Notes under the pieces: model-generated
The model's database searches: none
What the model saw: the letters and a program-made list of their open reading frames with translations, nothing else
Told to the model about the DNA's origin: nothing
In this document: piece by piece, positions 33,474-42,028 of the stretch
Layout of the letters: every line of letters begins with the position of its first letter
Numbering within the stretch: position 1 is the stretch's first letter
Made by a program: the position numbers and the translations under genes
Assembly: GCA_964636785.1 (NCBI GenBank)
Contig: CAZWVK010000001.1
Span: forward strand, 1 to 64,000
Direction of reading: 5' to 3'
DNA length: 64,000 nt
From: UBA6776 sp964636785
GTDB lineage: Bacteria > Bdellovibrionota > Bdellovibrionia > Bdellovibrionales > UBA1609

Positions 33474-34553
33474 ATGGCCGAGTGGAGATCTAGGGCAGAA
33501 ATTACAGCTGACGTCGTGCTGTTTCGTTATGTCTCAGATCCCATGGAGCAACAAGTGGATGAGGTCTTTGTCTGGGATCTGGATAAAACCTATCTGGACA
33601 CGACATTTGAGAGTTTGTCTGGCTTATGGCGAACCGCTGTGGAAAAAGCCTTTCAGAAGAAAAATGTTCCTGGAACAGCCTCACTCGTTCGCGCCTTACG
33701 AAACCACTGGCAGGAGAAAAAACGCGATAAACGCGATTTTCCAATTTATTTTATTACGGCTTCGCCTCCACAACTGGAAAAGCGGATTCACGAAAAGCTT
33801 AATTTTGATGGACTTTACCCTTATGGAATTTTCTTCAAAGACAATCTTCGAAACTTAAGATTTTCGAGGTGGCGTAGACTGACTCAGCAGGTGGGCTATA
33901 AAATTCAAGCCCTCATTCAACTTCGACTTCATTTAAAGGAAGATGTGCGCCAGGTTTTGTGGGGGGATGACTCGGAGTCCGATGAGGTCATTTACTCGCT
34001 TTATTCCGATCTGTGTGCACGGCGCCTCGAGGAAAAAGATGCCAGAGAGCTTCTCAATGAGCTCAATGTGACCGGCACTCAGGTGGATGTAATTTTTAAA
34101 CTGCTGGAAGCGATTCCCGTTCATGATCCCGTTGAGAAGGTCTATATCAATTTAGCTACAGACACGGATCCAGAATACTATTTGAAATTCGGTCGTCGAG
34201 TGGTGGCGACACACAATTCTTTTCAAATTGCTGTTGATTTGTTTCAAGATCATCGCCTCAGTCAGGTTCAGGTGATCCAAGTGGCAAGAGATTTGATTCA
34301 AAATTATGAATTTACATCGGATGAGATTGAGCAGTCATTAGATGATCTGAGTCGAAGAAAAATTCTTTCCGCGCAAACAGCCGAAGTTTTAATTCCGCTC
34401 TTGAAGGAAAGTGATGTTATCACGCAGAATTTTGAATTCTCAATTGCTCCAGCAAAAACGCTATCTGAAGTGGAAGGTCGGGTTTATGAGCTCGAAGGTG
34501 TGAATGAGCCCTGGGTCCCTTCATTTATCTCCTACTTGCATGAAGATCGCTAA
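33474..34553 (+). CDS. HAD-like phosphatase, APP1 (DUF2183) type
   Basis: 359 residues. The catalytic loop is 'VFVWDLDKTYLDTTF' (D35-x-D37-x-T), with 'YFITASPPQLEKRI' as motif II and 'VLWGDDSESDEVIYSLYSD' as the later acidic motif. These match the APP1 phosphatidate-phosphatase-like family of HAD enzymes. Substrate in bacteria is unproven. The last 110 residues ('QVQVIQVARDLIQNYEFTSD'...) are a separate helical domain. GAGGAG lies 9 bp before ATG 33474. It is back to back with the unknown/SPL pair. Confidence 0.78.
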   Translation: MAEWRSRAEITADVVLFRYVSDPMEQQVDEVFVWDLDKTYLDTTFESLSGLWRTAVEKAFQKKNVPGTASLVRALRNHWQEKKRDKRDFPIYFITASPPQLEKRIHEKLNFDGLYPYGIFFKDNLRNLRFSRWRRLTQQVGYKIQALIQLRLHLKEDVRQVLWGDDSESDEVIYSLYSDLCARRLEEKDARELLNELNVTGTQVDVIFKLLEAIPVHDPVEKVYINLATDTDPEYYLKFGRRVVATHNSFQIAVDLFQDHRLSQVQVIQVARDLIQNYEFTSDEIEQSLDDLSRRKILSAQTAEVLIPLLKESDVITQNFEFSIAPAKTLSEVEGRVYELEGVNEPWVPSFISYLHEDR

Positions 34554-34559
34554 GTGAGT

Positions 34560-35060
34560 TTAAAACTCAAATTCCAGTGGAAGTTGAACTTCAATGGGAT
34601 CACCACGGAACTCTCTAAAGACGAATCGATGCAAAGTGGAATTCAAACACTGTAGCATCAGTGTATCATCAATGGTTGAGTTCATCAGTTGGCTCTCAAT
34701 CACTCGTCCTCGAGGTGAGATCGTGATCCTAAAGGCTGCTTTGCCTTGGAGCTTTGGACTATCTTTTAAACGCTGTACCCAGCAATTTTGAAACTGACGC
34801 TGATGATTTAAAAAGACATCCTCAATTTCTTGATTGGTGAGAGGGCCCTGATGACTCGAGGTCTCACTTGGTTTTTTCTCTTCGGGCTCTTGACTGAGTG
34901 GTGCGACTTTTGACTTCACGAAAGTCAAAGGCCGAACTTCAAAAGTAGCGCTCTGGCGCCCAAGAGGTTCATTTTCAATTCGATTTTTTGGTGAAAAAAG
35001 CCACCAGCTGAAGATTAAAATCCCACTGCAGATGGCGAGTCCGACCCACTTCAGTTTCAC
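34560..35060 (-). CDS. AgmX/PglI C-terminal domain protein (TonB-like)
   Basis: 166 residues. N-terminal membrane helix ('VGLAICSGILIFSWWLFSP'), a linker rich in E/P/S/K, then the AgmX/PglI domain: 'FLNHQRQFQNCWVQRL', 'GKAAFRITISPRGRVIESQL', 'MLQCLNSTLHRFVF'. The two Cys match the usual disulfide pair. Such proteins occur in gliding and outer-membrane energy-coupling systems of myxobacteria and relatives. ATG 35060 overlaps the secG stop by four bases. The molecular role here is unknown. Confidence 0.85.
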   Translation of the reverse strand: MKLKWVGLAICSGILIFSWWLFSPKNRIENEPLGRQSATFEVRPLTFVKSKVAPLSQEPEEKKPSETSSHQGPLTNQEIEDVFLNHQRQFQNCWVQRLKDSPKLQGKAAFRITISPRGRVIESQLMNSTIDDTLMLQCLNSTLHRFVFREFRGDPIEVQLPLEFEF

Positions 35061-35434
35061 TGAGCTGGAACTTCCTCAGGCTGAGGAACAATCGGAGTGG
35101 GCTCAACTGGAACTTCCTCAGGAGCTTCACGGATCGGGCCAATGTTTTCCGGCTCGTCACTGAAATCTCCTGTATCAAGAACACTGCCACCGCGCTGTTG
35201 ATTGGTTGTGGACACACAAGTGAGAGCTAAACAAGAAACAGCAAAGAAGATCGCAAACCATTTTGTGGTGGCTGTGAGGAAATTTCCGGCACCCGTTGAG
35301 CCGAACAGAGTGTTCGATCCACCGCCGCCACCAAACATTCCACCTGCTCCACCCCCTTTAGGGTCCTGAAGAAGCACAAAAATGCAAAGTCCAATACCAA
35401 TAATGACATGTAAAATAGCCAGCAACGTGAGCAT
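35057..35434 (-). CDS. secG: Preprotein translocase subunit SecG
   Basis: 125 residues. Two membrane helices flank 'LLQDPKGGGAGGMFGGGGGS' and 'NTLFGSTGAGNFLTATTKW', the hallmark of SecG, which stimulates SecYEG translocation. The extra C-terminal tail after residue 80 is acidic and proline-rich ('PEEVPVEPTPIVPQPEEVPA'), as seen in other members of this lineage. In many bacteria secG follows tpiA; here tpiA is 6 kb away on the other strand. Confidence 0.93.
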   Translation of the reverse strand: MLTLLAILHVIIGIGLCIFVLLQDPKGGGAGGMFGGGGGSNTLFGSTGAGNFLTATTKWFAIFFAVSCLALTCVSTTNQQRGGSVLDTGDFSDEPENIGPIREAPEEVPVEPTPIVPQPEEVPAQ

Positions 35435-35488
35435 GAAAAAATTCCTCCGGCAAAGACTTAAAGGCTTAAAAGAAATGGGGCGTAAAGT

Positions 35489-36493
35489 CTACCGCTTTTT
35501 ATGGGCTGCAGCTTGAAATTGGATAACTTGGTTGGATCGAGGAGTGAGCCAGAAATCCCCCTGGGCAAGGTGGCGTCCCTGACCAATGAGGAGCGAAGTG
35601 ACGTGAGCGACAATCTCGGCAAATCGGACCTCGTTGTCAGCGAGCTGGGTCTTCGTTTCCGGGAGACGAACGGAAAGCACACCAAATGGCCGTCCTTGCC
35701 TCTGGATTGGGCAGACAATGAGAGAGTTGAAGCGCAAGTCTTTGAGCCGAGATAAGACATTGCGAAATTGAGGATCCATTTTTAGATTTTCAAGCGCGAC
35801 GATCTGTCCAAAGTTCATAACTTGAGTGATTTCGGGGTATTTGTTCAAGTCGAGCTCGATTCCCGTTGCACCTTTATCATCGTTGGACGCAACGACGATT
35901 CCTTTGGAGGCGTCCACCACGTGAACGATGCTGCATCGAACGCCATCCATTCTAAGGGCAGCCATTGCTGTAAGATTGAATAAGACATCCTGAAGTGGCG
36001 CTTTAACAAGGGCTTGCTTTAAAACCAGATCCGTAAGGTGAAGAACCAGAGCATCATCTTCTAAAGCAACCACCTCACGTTCGGTCGGCCGCTCCAAATT
36101 CTTCTGACCACGTAAGTGATAGATCAAACGCTGATAAACCTCATCCGATTTAAAAGGTTTGACCATGTAATCTCTTGCGCCAGCTCGAACCGCAGCATGG
36201 ACGTTTCGCGCAGAATTGTGCCCAGAAAGGACAATGGTTTGAACCGGATGATGGCGAAAGGCGCTGTCTGTTTTTAAGAATTGAATCAGCTCGAGTCCAT
36301 TGAGATCCGGAAGCATCAAGTCCACAAGTAAAAATTTAGGTTTCCAATCCAAGAGCTTGGATTTTGCCAATTTGCCCGTGCTGGCGACTTGCGCATCAAA
36401 GCCACGATCACATAGATCGGACGCCAAACGAAGCGCCAATTGACCGTCGTCATCGGCAATCAAGACTTTCAAAGCTTCGGTTTGCTGTTTCAT
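35489..36493 (-). CDS. Response regulator with receiver and GAF domains
   Basis: About 334 residues. The receiver ('KVLIADDDGQLALRLASDLC', phosphoacceptor in 'KFLLVDLMLPDLNGLEL', Lys in 'ARDYMVKPFKSDEV') covers 1-125. A GAF domain (about 165-310) shows 'DVLFNLTAMAALRMDGVRCS' and 'LRFNSLIVCPIQRQGRPFGV'. No DNA-binding or catalytic output is seen; GAF may bind a small ligand or mediate dimerisation. ATG 36493 is chosen over GTG 36505, twelve bases upstream. It is divergent from tmk. Confidence 0.87.
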   Translation of the reverse strand: MKQQTEALKVLIADDDGQLALRLASDLCDRGFDAQVASTGKLAKSKLLDWKPKFLLVDLMLPDLNGLELIQFLKTDSAFRHHPVQTIVLSGHNSARNVHAAVRAGARDYMVKPFKSDEVYQRLIYHLRGQKNLERPTEREVVALEDDALVLHLTDLVLKQALVKAPLQDVLFNLTAMAALRMDGVRCSIVHVVDASKGIVVASNDDKGATGIELDLNKYPEITQVMNFGQIVALENLKMDPQFRNVLSRLKDLRFNSLIVCPIQRQGRPFGVLSVRLPETKTQLADNEVRFAEIVAHVTSLLIGQGRHLAQGDFWLTPRSNQVIQFQAAAHKKR

Positions 36494-36567
36494 AGAATCC
36501 ACCACAACTCTTCGGACAGAGGCGGCGCATTAGTGACACTCTCATCAATTTATTAGACAAAGGTCCA

Positions 36568-37197
36568 ATGCCATTTATCGTTTTTGAAGGTCTTGATGGA
36601 TCTGGAAAGAGCACACTAATTCAAGGTATGAAAGCGGAGCTCGAGTCCATGGGGCATGAAGTCGTGGTGACACGTGAGCCCGGTGGGACGGAGCTGGGTG
36701 AAATCCTAAGAGATCTTGTGACTTCCACAAAATTCCAAAGTCCGACCCCTAAAGCTGAAGCTTTACTTTATCAGGCGATTCGCGCTCAACATGTGGATTT
36801 GGTGATTCGTCCGGCACTTGAACAGAAGAAGTGGGTGCTTTGTGATCGGTTTCGCGCTAGCTCCATCGCATTTCAAGGTGGCGCAAGGGGACTAAAGCGC
36901 GAAGAGATCGAATGGCTGAATGATTTTTCGACGTCCAAACTTAAAGAAGACCTGACTATTCTGCTGGATCTGAGTGTCGAGGAGTCGTTGAAGCGCCTCC
37001 ATAGACGTTATGAAAATTCCGGTGACACTTTGGATCGCTTTGAGCAGGAAAAGCAGGACTTTCATGAGCGGGTGCGCTCAAGTTATTTGGAGCAGGCCAA
37101 ATCAGGCCATTGGCTGGTCTTAAACAGTGCAGAGCCCCCATTGAAGCTGAAGGAACTGGCGCTAAAGAGTTTGCGAGAGCAGAAATGGCTCGACTGA
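36568..37197 (+). CDS. tmk: Thymidylate kinase
   Basis: 209 residues. P-loop 'FEGLDGSGKST' at 6-16, the DRX region 'VVVTREPGGTELGEILRD', and 'WVLCDRFRASSIAFQGGARG' with the LID region near 'RLHRRYENSGDTLDRFEQE'. It phosphorylates dTMP to dTDP for DNA synthesis. It overlaps holB by 13 bp, the common tmk-holB pairing. Confidence 0.96.
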   Translation: MPFIVFEGLDGSGKSTLIQGMKAELESMGHEVVVTREPGGTELGEILRDLVTSTKFQSPTPKAEALLYQAIRAQHVDLVIRPALEQKKWVLCDRFRASSIAFQGGARGLKREEIEWLNDFSTSKLKEDLTILLDLSVEESLKRLHRRYENSGDTLDRFEQEKQDFHERVRSSYLEQAKSGHWLVLNSAEPPLKLKELALKSLREQKWLD

Positions 37198-38078
37198 TTG
37201 ATGAGGTCGTGGGGCATAAAGCGACTTTGGAGCGACTGGTCCAGTTGGCCAGACGAAAAAAGCTCCCAACCGCAATGGCATTTGTTGGGCCTGAAGGAAT
37301 TGGAAAATCATTTGCTGCTAAAGCTTTTGCGGATGAGCTGAACTGTAAACCTGAAAATGGCTCCCTGTTGACTCTCGAACCCTCAGGTGAATGGATTAAG
37401 GTGGATCAGGTTCATGAGGTTTTAAAGAACCTTTCACTGCGCGCTCTTTTTGATTTTCGCATCGTTTTGATTGAGCAAGCCGAGCGATTGAATCCTCAAA
37501 GCTCCAATGCGCTTTTGAAGATTCTCGAGGAACCGCCAGAGAATACACACTTTATTCTCATCACATCCAGTTTATCGCGACTTTTGCCCACGATTCGCTC
37601 TCGTGTACAAAGCTTTCGCTTCTTTCCGCTTGAGAAAAGCGATCTTAAAAAAATTAATCCGGACGTTAGTGATTGGGCGCTCAATTTATCACGCGGGCAG
37701 ATGGGTGAGCTGGAAGAGTGGGACAGCGAAGAGTCGCAGGGATTTCTTGAGAGTGTAGAGTCCATTTTACATGCCCTTGGTTCAAAAGATCTTGAAGTTT
37801 GGCAGAGCAGCTATAGCGATCTGAAGGATCGCAGCAAAGCTCTTCGTTTTGCCAAGATCTTACAGCTTTTCTTTCGTGATTTGAGTCTAAACTCACAGAC
37901 GGAAGAGATGGCGCTTCCATTCTCTGAGCGTTTGAAATCCAGCTTCAGAATGTCTGAATTTGAAATTGCTGAAGCCTGGCGGATGGCTTTTGAACTGGAG
38001 CTTGGGATTCAGCAAAACGCGGATCGAAGTTTGATTTTTCAAAACTATTTTTACCAAGTTCATGGTGAAATAGGATAA
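37185..38078 (+). CDS. holB: DNA polymerase III delta' subunit
   Basis: About 297 residues from ATG 37185 (a longer reading from 37110 runs inside tmk and is not supported). 'AMAFVGPEGIGKSFAAKAFA' is the Walker A-like region; 'VLIEQAERLNPQSSNALLKI' and 'LEEPPENTHFILITSSLSRL' followed by 'LPTIRSRVQSFRF' (with the SRC-like R-S-R-V) are diagnostic for clamp-loader delta'. The zinc-binding Cys seen in many homologues are absent. Confidence 0.9.
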   Translation: MARLIDEVVGHKATLERLVQLARRKKLPTAMAFVGPEGIGKSFAAKAFADELNCKPENGSLLTLEPSGEWIKVDQVHEVLKNLSLRALFDFRIVLIEQAERLNPQSSNALLKILEEPPENTHFILITSSLSRLLPTIRSRVQSFRFFPLEKSDLKKINPDVSDWALNLSRGQMGELEEWDSEESQGFLESVESILHALGSKDLEVWQSSYSDLKDRSKALRFAKILQLFFRDLSLNSQTEEMALPFSERLKSSFRMSEFEIAEAWRMAFELELGIQQNADRSLIFQNYFYQVHGEIG

Positions 38079-38083
38079 ACTCA

Positions 38084-38869
38084 GTGGCGATGGAAAAATT
38101 CTTCGATGTTCATACTCATGTCAATATGGTCAAACTTCCTGCGGAAGATGTGATTTCTGCGGCGAAAAGTGCTGGCGTAGAAAAGATCATCAATATTGGC
38201 ACCGGGCCAGATGATTTTGATGTGGTTTTGAATCTCGCAGAGAAATTTTACCCATTTTTGGTCTGCACGCTTGGAGTTCATCCTCATGATGGCAAAGTCT
38301 GGGATCCGAGTGTGCTTGATTTTATCAAGAACGAAGCTGCTCGGAATAAGAAAGTGGTGGCGATAGGGGAAATCGGTCTTGATTACTATTACAATAATTC
38401 CTCTAAAGAGGATCAGCTCAAGGCGTTTCATGAGCAAATGGAACTTGCAAAGGAGCTTCAGCTCCCGGTTGAAATTCACACTCGGGACGCAGAAGCGGAT
38501 ACGATCGAGATTTTAGAGAAGTTTAAGGGAAAAGTGAGAGGACTATTGCATTGTTTTACAGGGAGTTATGAGCTTGCACGGGCGGGTCTCGATGCTGGCT
38601 TTGATATTTCCATTAGTGGTGTCGTGACTTTCAAAAAGGCGGATGATTTACGAAACACGGTTGGTAAAATTCCATTGGATCGTATTCATGTTGAAACGGA
38701 TGCGCCGTTTTTGGCCCCGATGCCCCACCGTGGAAAAGAAAATCAACCGGCATTTGTGCGTTTTACAGCCGAAAAAGTCGCGGAACTTCATTCCGTCTCT
38801 TTAAGCACTCTTGCAGCAAAAACCCGAAGCAATGCTCTTGACCTCTTTCCCCGATTGAACCTAAGTTAA
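38084..38869 (+). CDS. tatD: TatD family metal-dependent hydrolase
   Basis: 261 residues. Metal ligands appear as 'FDVHTHVN' (H-x-H), 'VAIGEIGLDYYY' (E), 'LPVEIHTRDAEADT' (H), 'LLHCFTGSYELA' (H) and 'VETDAPFLAPMPHRG' (D). TatD proteins are 3'-5' DNA exonucleases or related hydrolases. The start is GTG 38084 with AGGA eight bases upstream; ATG 38090 is in frame. It follows tmk-holB, a very common gene order in bacteria. Confidence 0.93.
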   Translation: MAMEKFFDVHTHVNMVKLPAEDVISAAKSAGVEKIINIGTGPDDFDVVLNLAEKFYPFLVCTLGVHPHDGKVWDPSVLDFIKNEAARNKKVVAIGEIGLDYYYNNSSKEDQLKAFHEQMELAKELQLPVEIHTRDAEADTIEILEKFKGKVRGLLHCFTGSYELARAGLDAGFDISISGVVTFKKADDLRNTVGKIPLDRIHVETDAPFLAPMPHRGKENQPAFVRFTAEKVAELHSVSLSTLAAKTRSNALDLFPRLNLS

Positions 38870-38906
38870 TGCGCAAAAGTGCGCGCACTCAGTAAGGAGA
38901 ATCAAC

Positions 38907-39911
38907 GTGGCAAAAGTAAGAGTCGGTATTAATGGTTTTGGCCGTATCGGTCGATTGGCATTTCGTGCGGGTTTTGATGAAGTTGAAATTGTTGGGATTA
39001 ACAATCTTGCCGATCCGAAGTTATCTGCTCATTTACTGAAGTACGATTCCACTCATGGAATTTATCCGAAAACGGTTGAAGGCGATGAAAATTCAATAAC
39101 TGTTAATGGACAAAAGATCTTAATGTCAGCAACTCGAAATCCGGCTGAAATTCCCTGGGGAGATTGGGGAGTGGATGTTGTTCTAGAGTGCACCGGTGCC
39201 TTTAAGACCAAAGAAGACTTCGAAAAACATTTGAAGGCGGGTGCGAAAAAAGTTTTGGTCAGTGCACCAGCCTCTGAGGCCGATGTGACCGTGGTTTACG
39301 GAATCAATCATGAATCTTATAATCCTTCTGAACATCGCGTAGTCAGTAATGCTTCTTGTACAACAAACTGTTTAGCGCCAGTCGCATGGGTTCTTAATGA
39401 ACAGTTTGGCATTGAGCGTGGAATGGTTACCACAATTCACTCTTTCACAAATGATCAGATGATATTGGACAATAACCATAGAGATTTCCGTCGCGCCCGT
39501 ACCGCAACGACTTCCATGATACCCACAACCACTGGTGCCGCAAAAGCGGTAGGCCTTGTGCTTCCTGAGTTGAAGGGCAAGTTCGATGGAGTCTCTGTTC
39601 GAGTTCCAACCCAGAATGTGAGTCTTGTGGATTTGGTTTTTGAATCGAAAAAGCCAATCACAAAAGAATCTATAAACCAAGCCTTTGAAGATGCAGCGAA
39701 TGGTCGGCTAAAAGGTGTTTTGGGTGTTGAAGAAAAGCCGCTTGTGAGTGTGGACTACAATGGCAATCCACTCAGTTCGATCGTTGACCTTCAAAGCACA
39801 ATGATTGTTGGTGAGAATTTTGGAAAAGTCTTTTCTTGGTATGACAATGAAATGGGCTTTTCTTGTCGTATGATCGATATGGCTAAATACATTGCAAGCC
39901 GAGGTTTGTAA
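38907..39911 (+). CDS. gapA: Glyceraldehyde-3-phosphate dehydrogenase, type I
   Basis: 334 residues. NAD-binding 'VGINGFGRIGRLAFR', catalytic Cys151 in 'SNASCTTNCLAPV', and 'ARTATTSMIPTTTGAAKAV' for phosphate binding. At the cofactor-selecting position it has N-N ('GINNLAD') where NAD-specific enzymes usually have N-D. The start is GTG 38907 after a clear AAGGAG. It converts glyceraldehyde-3-phosphate to 1,3-bisphosphoglycerate and heads the gapA-pgk-tpiA operon. Confidence 0.96.
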   Translation: MAKVRVGINGFGRIGRLAFRAGFDEVEIVGINNLADPKLSAHLLKYDSTHGIYPKTVEGDENSITVNGQKILMSATRNPAEIPWGDWGVDVVLECTGAFKTKEDFEKHLKAGAKKVLVSAPASEADVTVVYGINHESYNPSEHRVVSNASCTTNCLAPVAWVLNEQFGIERGMVTTIHSFTNDQMILDNNHRDFRRARTATTSMIPTTTGAAKAVGLVLPELKGKFDGVSVRVPTQNVSLVDLVFESKKPITKESINQAFEDAANGRLKGVLGVEEKPLVSVDYNGNPLSSIVDLQSTMIVGENFGKVFSWYDNEMGFSCRMIDMAKYIASRGL

Positions 39912-41152
39912 TGTCGACATCAGTCCTCCAAGGTATCAAGTCCATTGAGCAGTTTAAGTTGGATGATCAAAGAGTTTTTTTGCGCTTAGATCTCAATACG
40001 CCGTTGAACAAGGACGGAAGTATTGCTGATGACACAAGAATTGTGGCAGCTCTTCCAACGATCTCCTATGCTCTCGAAAAAGGAGCAAAGCTTGTCCTAG
40101 CCAGTCATTTGGGACGGCCAAAGACCGATGAGGACAAGAAGAAACTATCAATGGAAGTGATTGGAAAAGCTCTTCAGGAAAAACTGGGTGTAGAGGTTTT
40201 CATTGTCGAAGATCCAGCCAGTGACACTCCAAAAGCTCTTCTTGCAGGGTTGAAAGCAAAACAAGTTATTCTTTTGGAAAACCTGCGATTCAATCCAGGA
40301 GAGGAAAAGAATTCTCGTGAATTCGCTCACTGTATCGCTGAATACACAGACATTTATATCAATGATGCCTTCGGAGCTTCGCATAGAGAGCATGCAAGCA
40401 TTCATGCTTTAGCTGGTTTGATTGAAAAAAAGGGCATCGGTCTTTTAATGAAAAAAGAGATCGAAATGCTCGAGCGGATCAAGTCAAATCCTGAAAAGCC
40501 ATTTGTTGCGATTATGGGTGGAGCAAAGGTCAGCGATAAAATCACCGTGATAGAAAAGCTGATGGACTCTGTTGATACTCTTATTGTTGGCGGAGCGATG
40601 GCGTATACTTTCCTTGCGGCTAAAGGAATTCCAATTGGATCATCGCGGGTGGAAAAGGATCGTGTCCAGTTTGCGAAAGAGGTTATGCGGCGATTCGAAA
40701 CCAGAGGAAAAGACTTACTTCTTCCCGTCGATCATTTTGCTTCCTCCTCTTTTGATGACTTGTCGGATCTCGCACTAACGACAAGTGAGGCGATTCCAGA
40801 GGGAAAAATGGGGCTTGATATTGGGCCGAAGTCCATTGAGATTTTTCGTGAAAGCTTACTCAAAGCAAAAACAGTTTTTTGGAATGGTCCAATGGGTGTT
40901 TTTGAGCGCAAAGAGCTTTCACAAGGGACATTCGGTGTGGCTCAGGCTATTGCAGACAGTCCAGCAATGAGTGTGGTTGGTGGGGGAGACTCAGCCGCCG
41001 CAGCAAATGCATCTGGGTTTGCGGATCAGTTTTCACATATCTCAACGGGTGGCGGAGCTGGTCTTGAGTTTTTAGAAGGTATTAAACTTCCCGGTCTTGA
41101 AATACTCAGACCACCAAAACGTTCCGAAGAAAGCACAGAGACTTTAACATGA
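39911..41152 (+). CDS. pgk: Phosphoglycerate kinase
   Basis: 413 residues. 'VFLRLDLNTPLNKDGSIADD' (substrate site), 'LVLASHLGRPK', 'LLENLRFNPGEEKN', 'INDAFGASHREHAS' and the ATP-binding 'VVGGGDSAAAANASG' with 'FSHISTGGGAGLEFLEG'. It makes ATP from 1,3-bisphosphoglycerate. Its ATG shares the last base with the gapA stop (TAATG), so translation is coupled; it overlaps tpiA at the other end. Confidence 0.96.
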   Translation: MSTSVLQGIKSIEQFKLDDQRVFLRLDLNTPLNKDGSIADDTRIVAALPTISYALEKGAKLVLASHLGRPKTDEDKKKLSMEVIGKALQEKLGVEVFIVEDPASDTPKALLAGLKAKQVILLENLRFNPGEEKNSREFAHCIAEYTDIYINDAFGASHREHASIHALAGLIEKKGIGLLMKKEIEMLERIKSNPEKPFVAIMGGAKVSDKITVIEKLMDSVDTLIVGGAMAYTFLAAKGIPIGSSRVEKDRVQFAKEVMRRFETRGKDLLLPVDHFASSSFDDLSDLALTTSEAIPEGKMGLDIGPKSIEIFRESLLKAKTVFWNGPMGVFERKELSQGTFGVAQAIADSPAMSVVGGGDSAAAANASGFADQFSHISTGGGAGLEFLEGIKLPGLEILRPPKRSEESTETLT

Positions 41153-41904
41153 AGAATCGATTTCTCGTTTTTGGCAATTGGAAGCTCAATAAGAATCCTC
41201 AAGAATCCGAAGAGTTTCTAAAAGTTTTCCAGTCTGAAATCCAGTCCGATGAGGAAGAATCATTTTGTCTATTCCCTTCGGCATTATCAGCATTTGCGAT
41301 CAGCGAAGGTTTAAAGAACTCCAAGGTGAGCTGGGGTGGACAGAACATTTTTTATGAAGACTCGGGAGCTTTCACAGGAGAAAATTCACCTCAAGTTTTA
41401 AAAGATATGGGAGCAAAGTATTGTCTTGTTGGTCACAGTGAACGAAGACAGGTGTTTTTGGAGCCGGAAGAATTTATGGCTAAAAAAGTAAAGCGTCTTC
41501 AGGATTTGGATTTGATCCCGGTTCTTTGTGTTGGAGAAACGTTGGACTCGCGCAAATGGGGACGAACGGAAGAAGTGATCCTAAGACAGCTTAAAGATGG
41601 TCTTTCTCAAGCAGATGTTTTGAAACCTTTTATCATTGCCTATGAGCCTGTGTGGGCGATTGGAACTGGTGAAGTCGCGACAACAGATCAGGTGGCGGAA
41701 GTTCATGATAAAATTCGTGCTTACCTCACTGAGATCGGTGCCCCTAGCACTTCCATCCTTTACGGCGGCTCTGTAAAGTCCTCAAATGCGGAGTCTTTGT
41801 CTGAGTTAAAAGAAGTGAATGGGTTCTTGGTGGGTGGTGCTTCCCTGGATCCGAAAGAGTTTCTTTCTATTTATAGAAATTCGGCGCACACGGTCCCATC
41901 TTGA
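41149..41904 (+). CDS. tpiA: Triosephosphate isomerase
   Basis: 251 residues. Catalytic His and Glu are in 'YCLVGHSERRQ' and 'IIAYEPVWAIGTGEVAT'; 'ILYGGSVKSSNAESL' and 'GFLVGGASLDPKEF' bind the phosphate. It interconverts dihydroxyacetone phosphate and glyceraldehyde-3-phosphate. Third gene of the glycolytic operon, ATGA overlap with pgk. No terminator with a T-run was seen after it. Confidence 0.96.
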   Translation: MKNRFLVFGNWKLNKNPQESEEFLKVFQSEIQSDEEESFCLFPSALSAFAISEGLKNSKVSWGGQNIFYEDSGAFTGENSPQVLKDMGAKYCLVGHSERRQVFLEPEEFMAKKVKRLQDLDLIPVLCVGETLDSRKWGRTEEVILRQLKDGLSQADVLKPFIIAYEPVWAIGTGEVATTDQVAEVHDKIRAYLTEIGAPSTSILYGGSVKSSNAESLSELKEVNGFLVGGASLDPKEFLSIYRNSAHTVPS

Positions 41905-42028
41905 GACGAAAAACAATTAGGCGATTTTAAATCCGTAAACAGATGAGTGGCTTTTAAACGGATGTAAAAGTGATTTTCACTCGGCCTTAGGTTTGCACAA
42001 GTTTGAACCTTGAAACCAAGGGGGCAAA

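Noticed and set aside
37110..37184. Longer start for holB
   Set aside because: The extension lies within tmk coding sequence, and its residues do not resemble clamp-loader N-termini.
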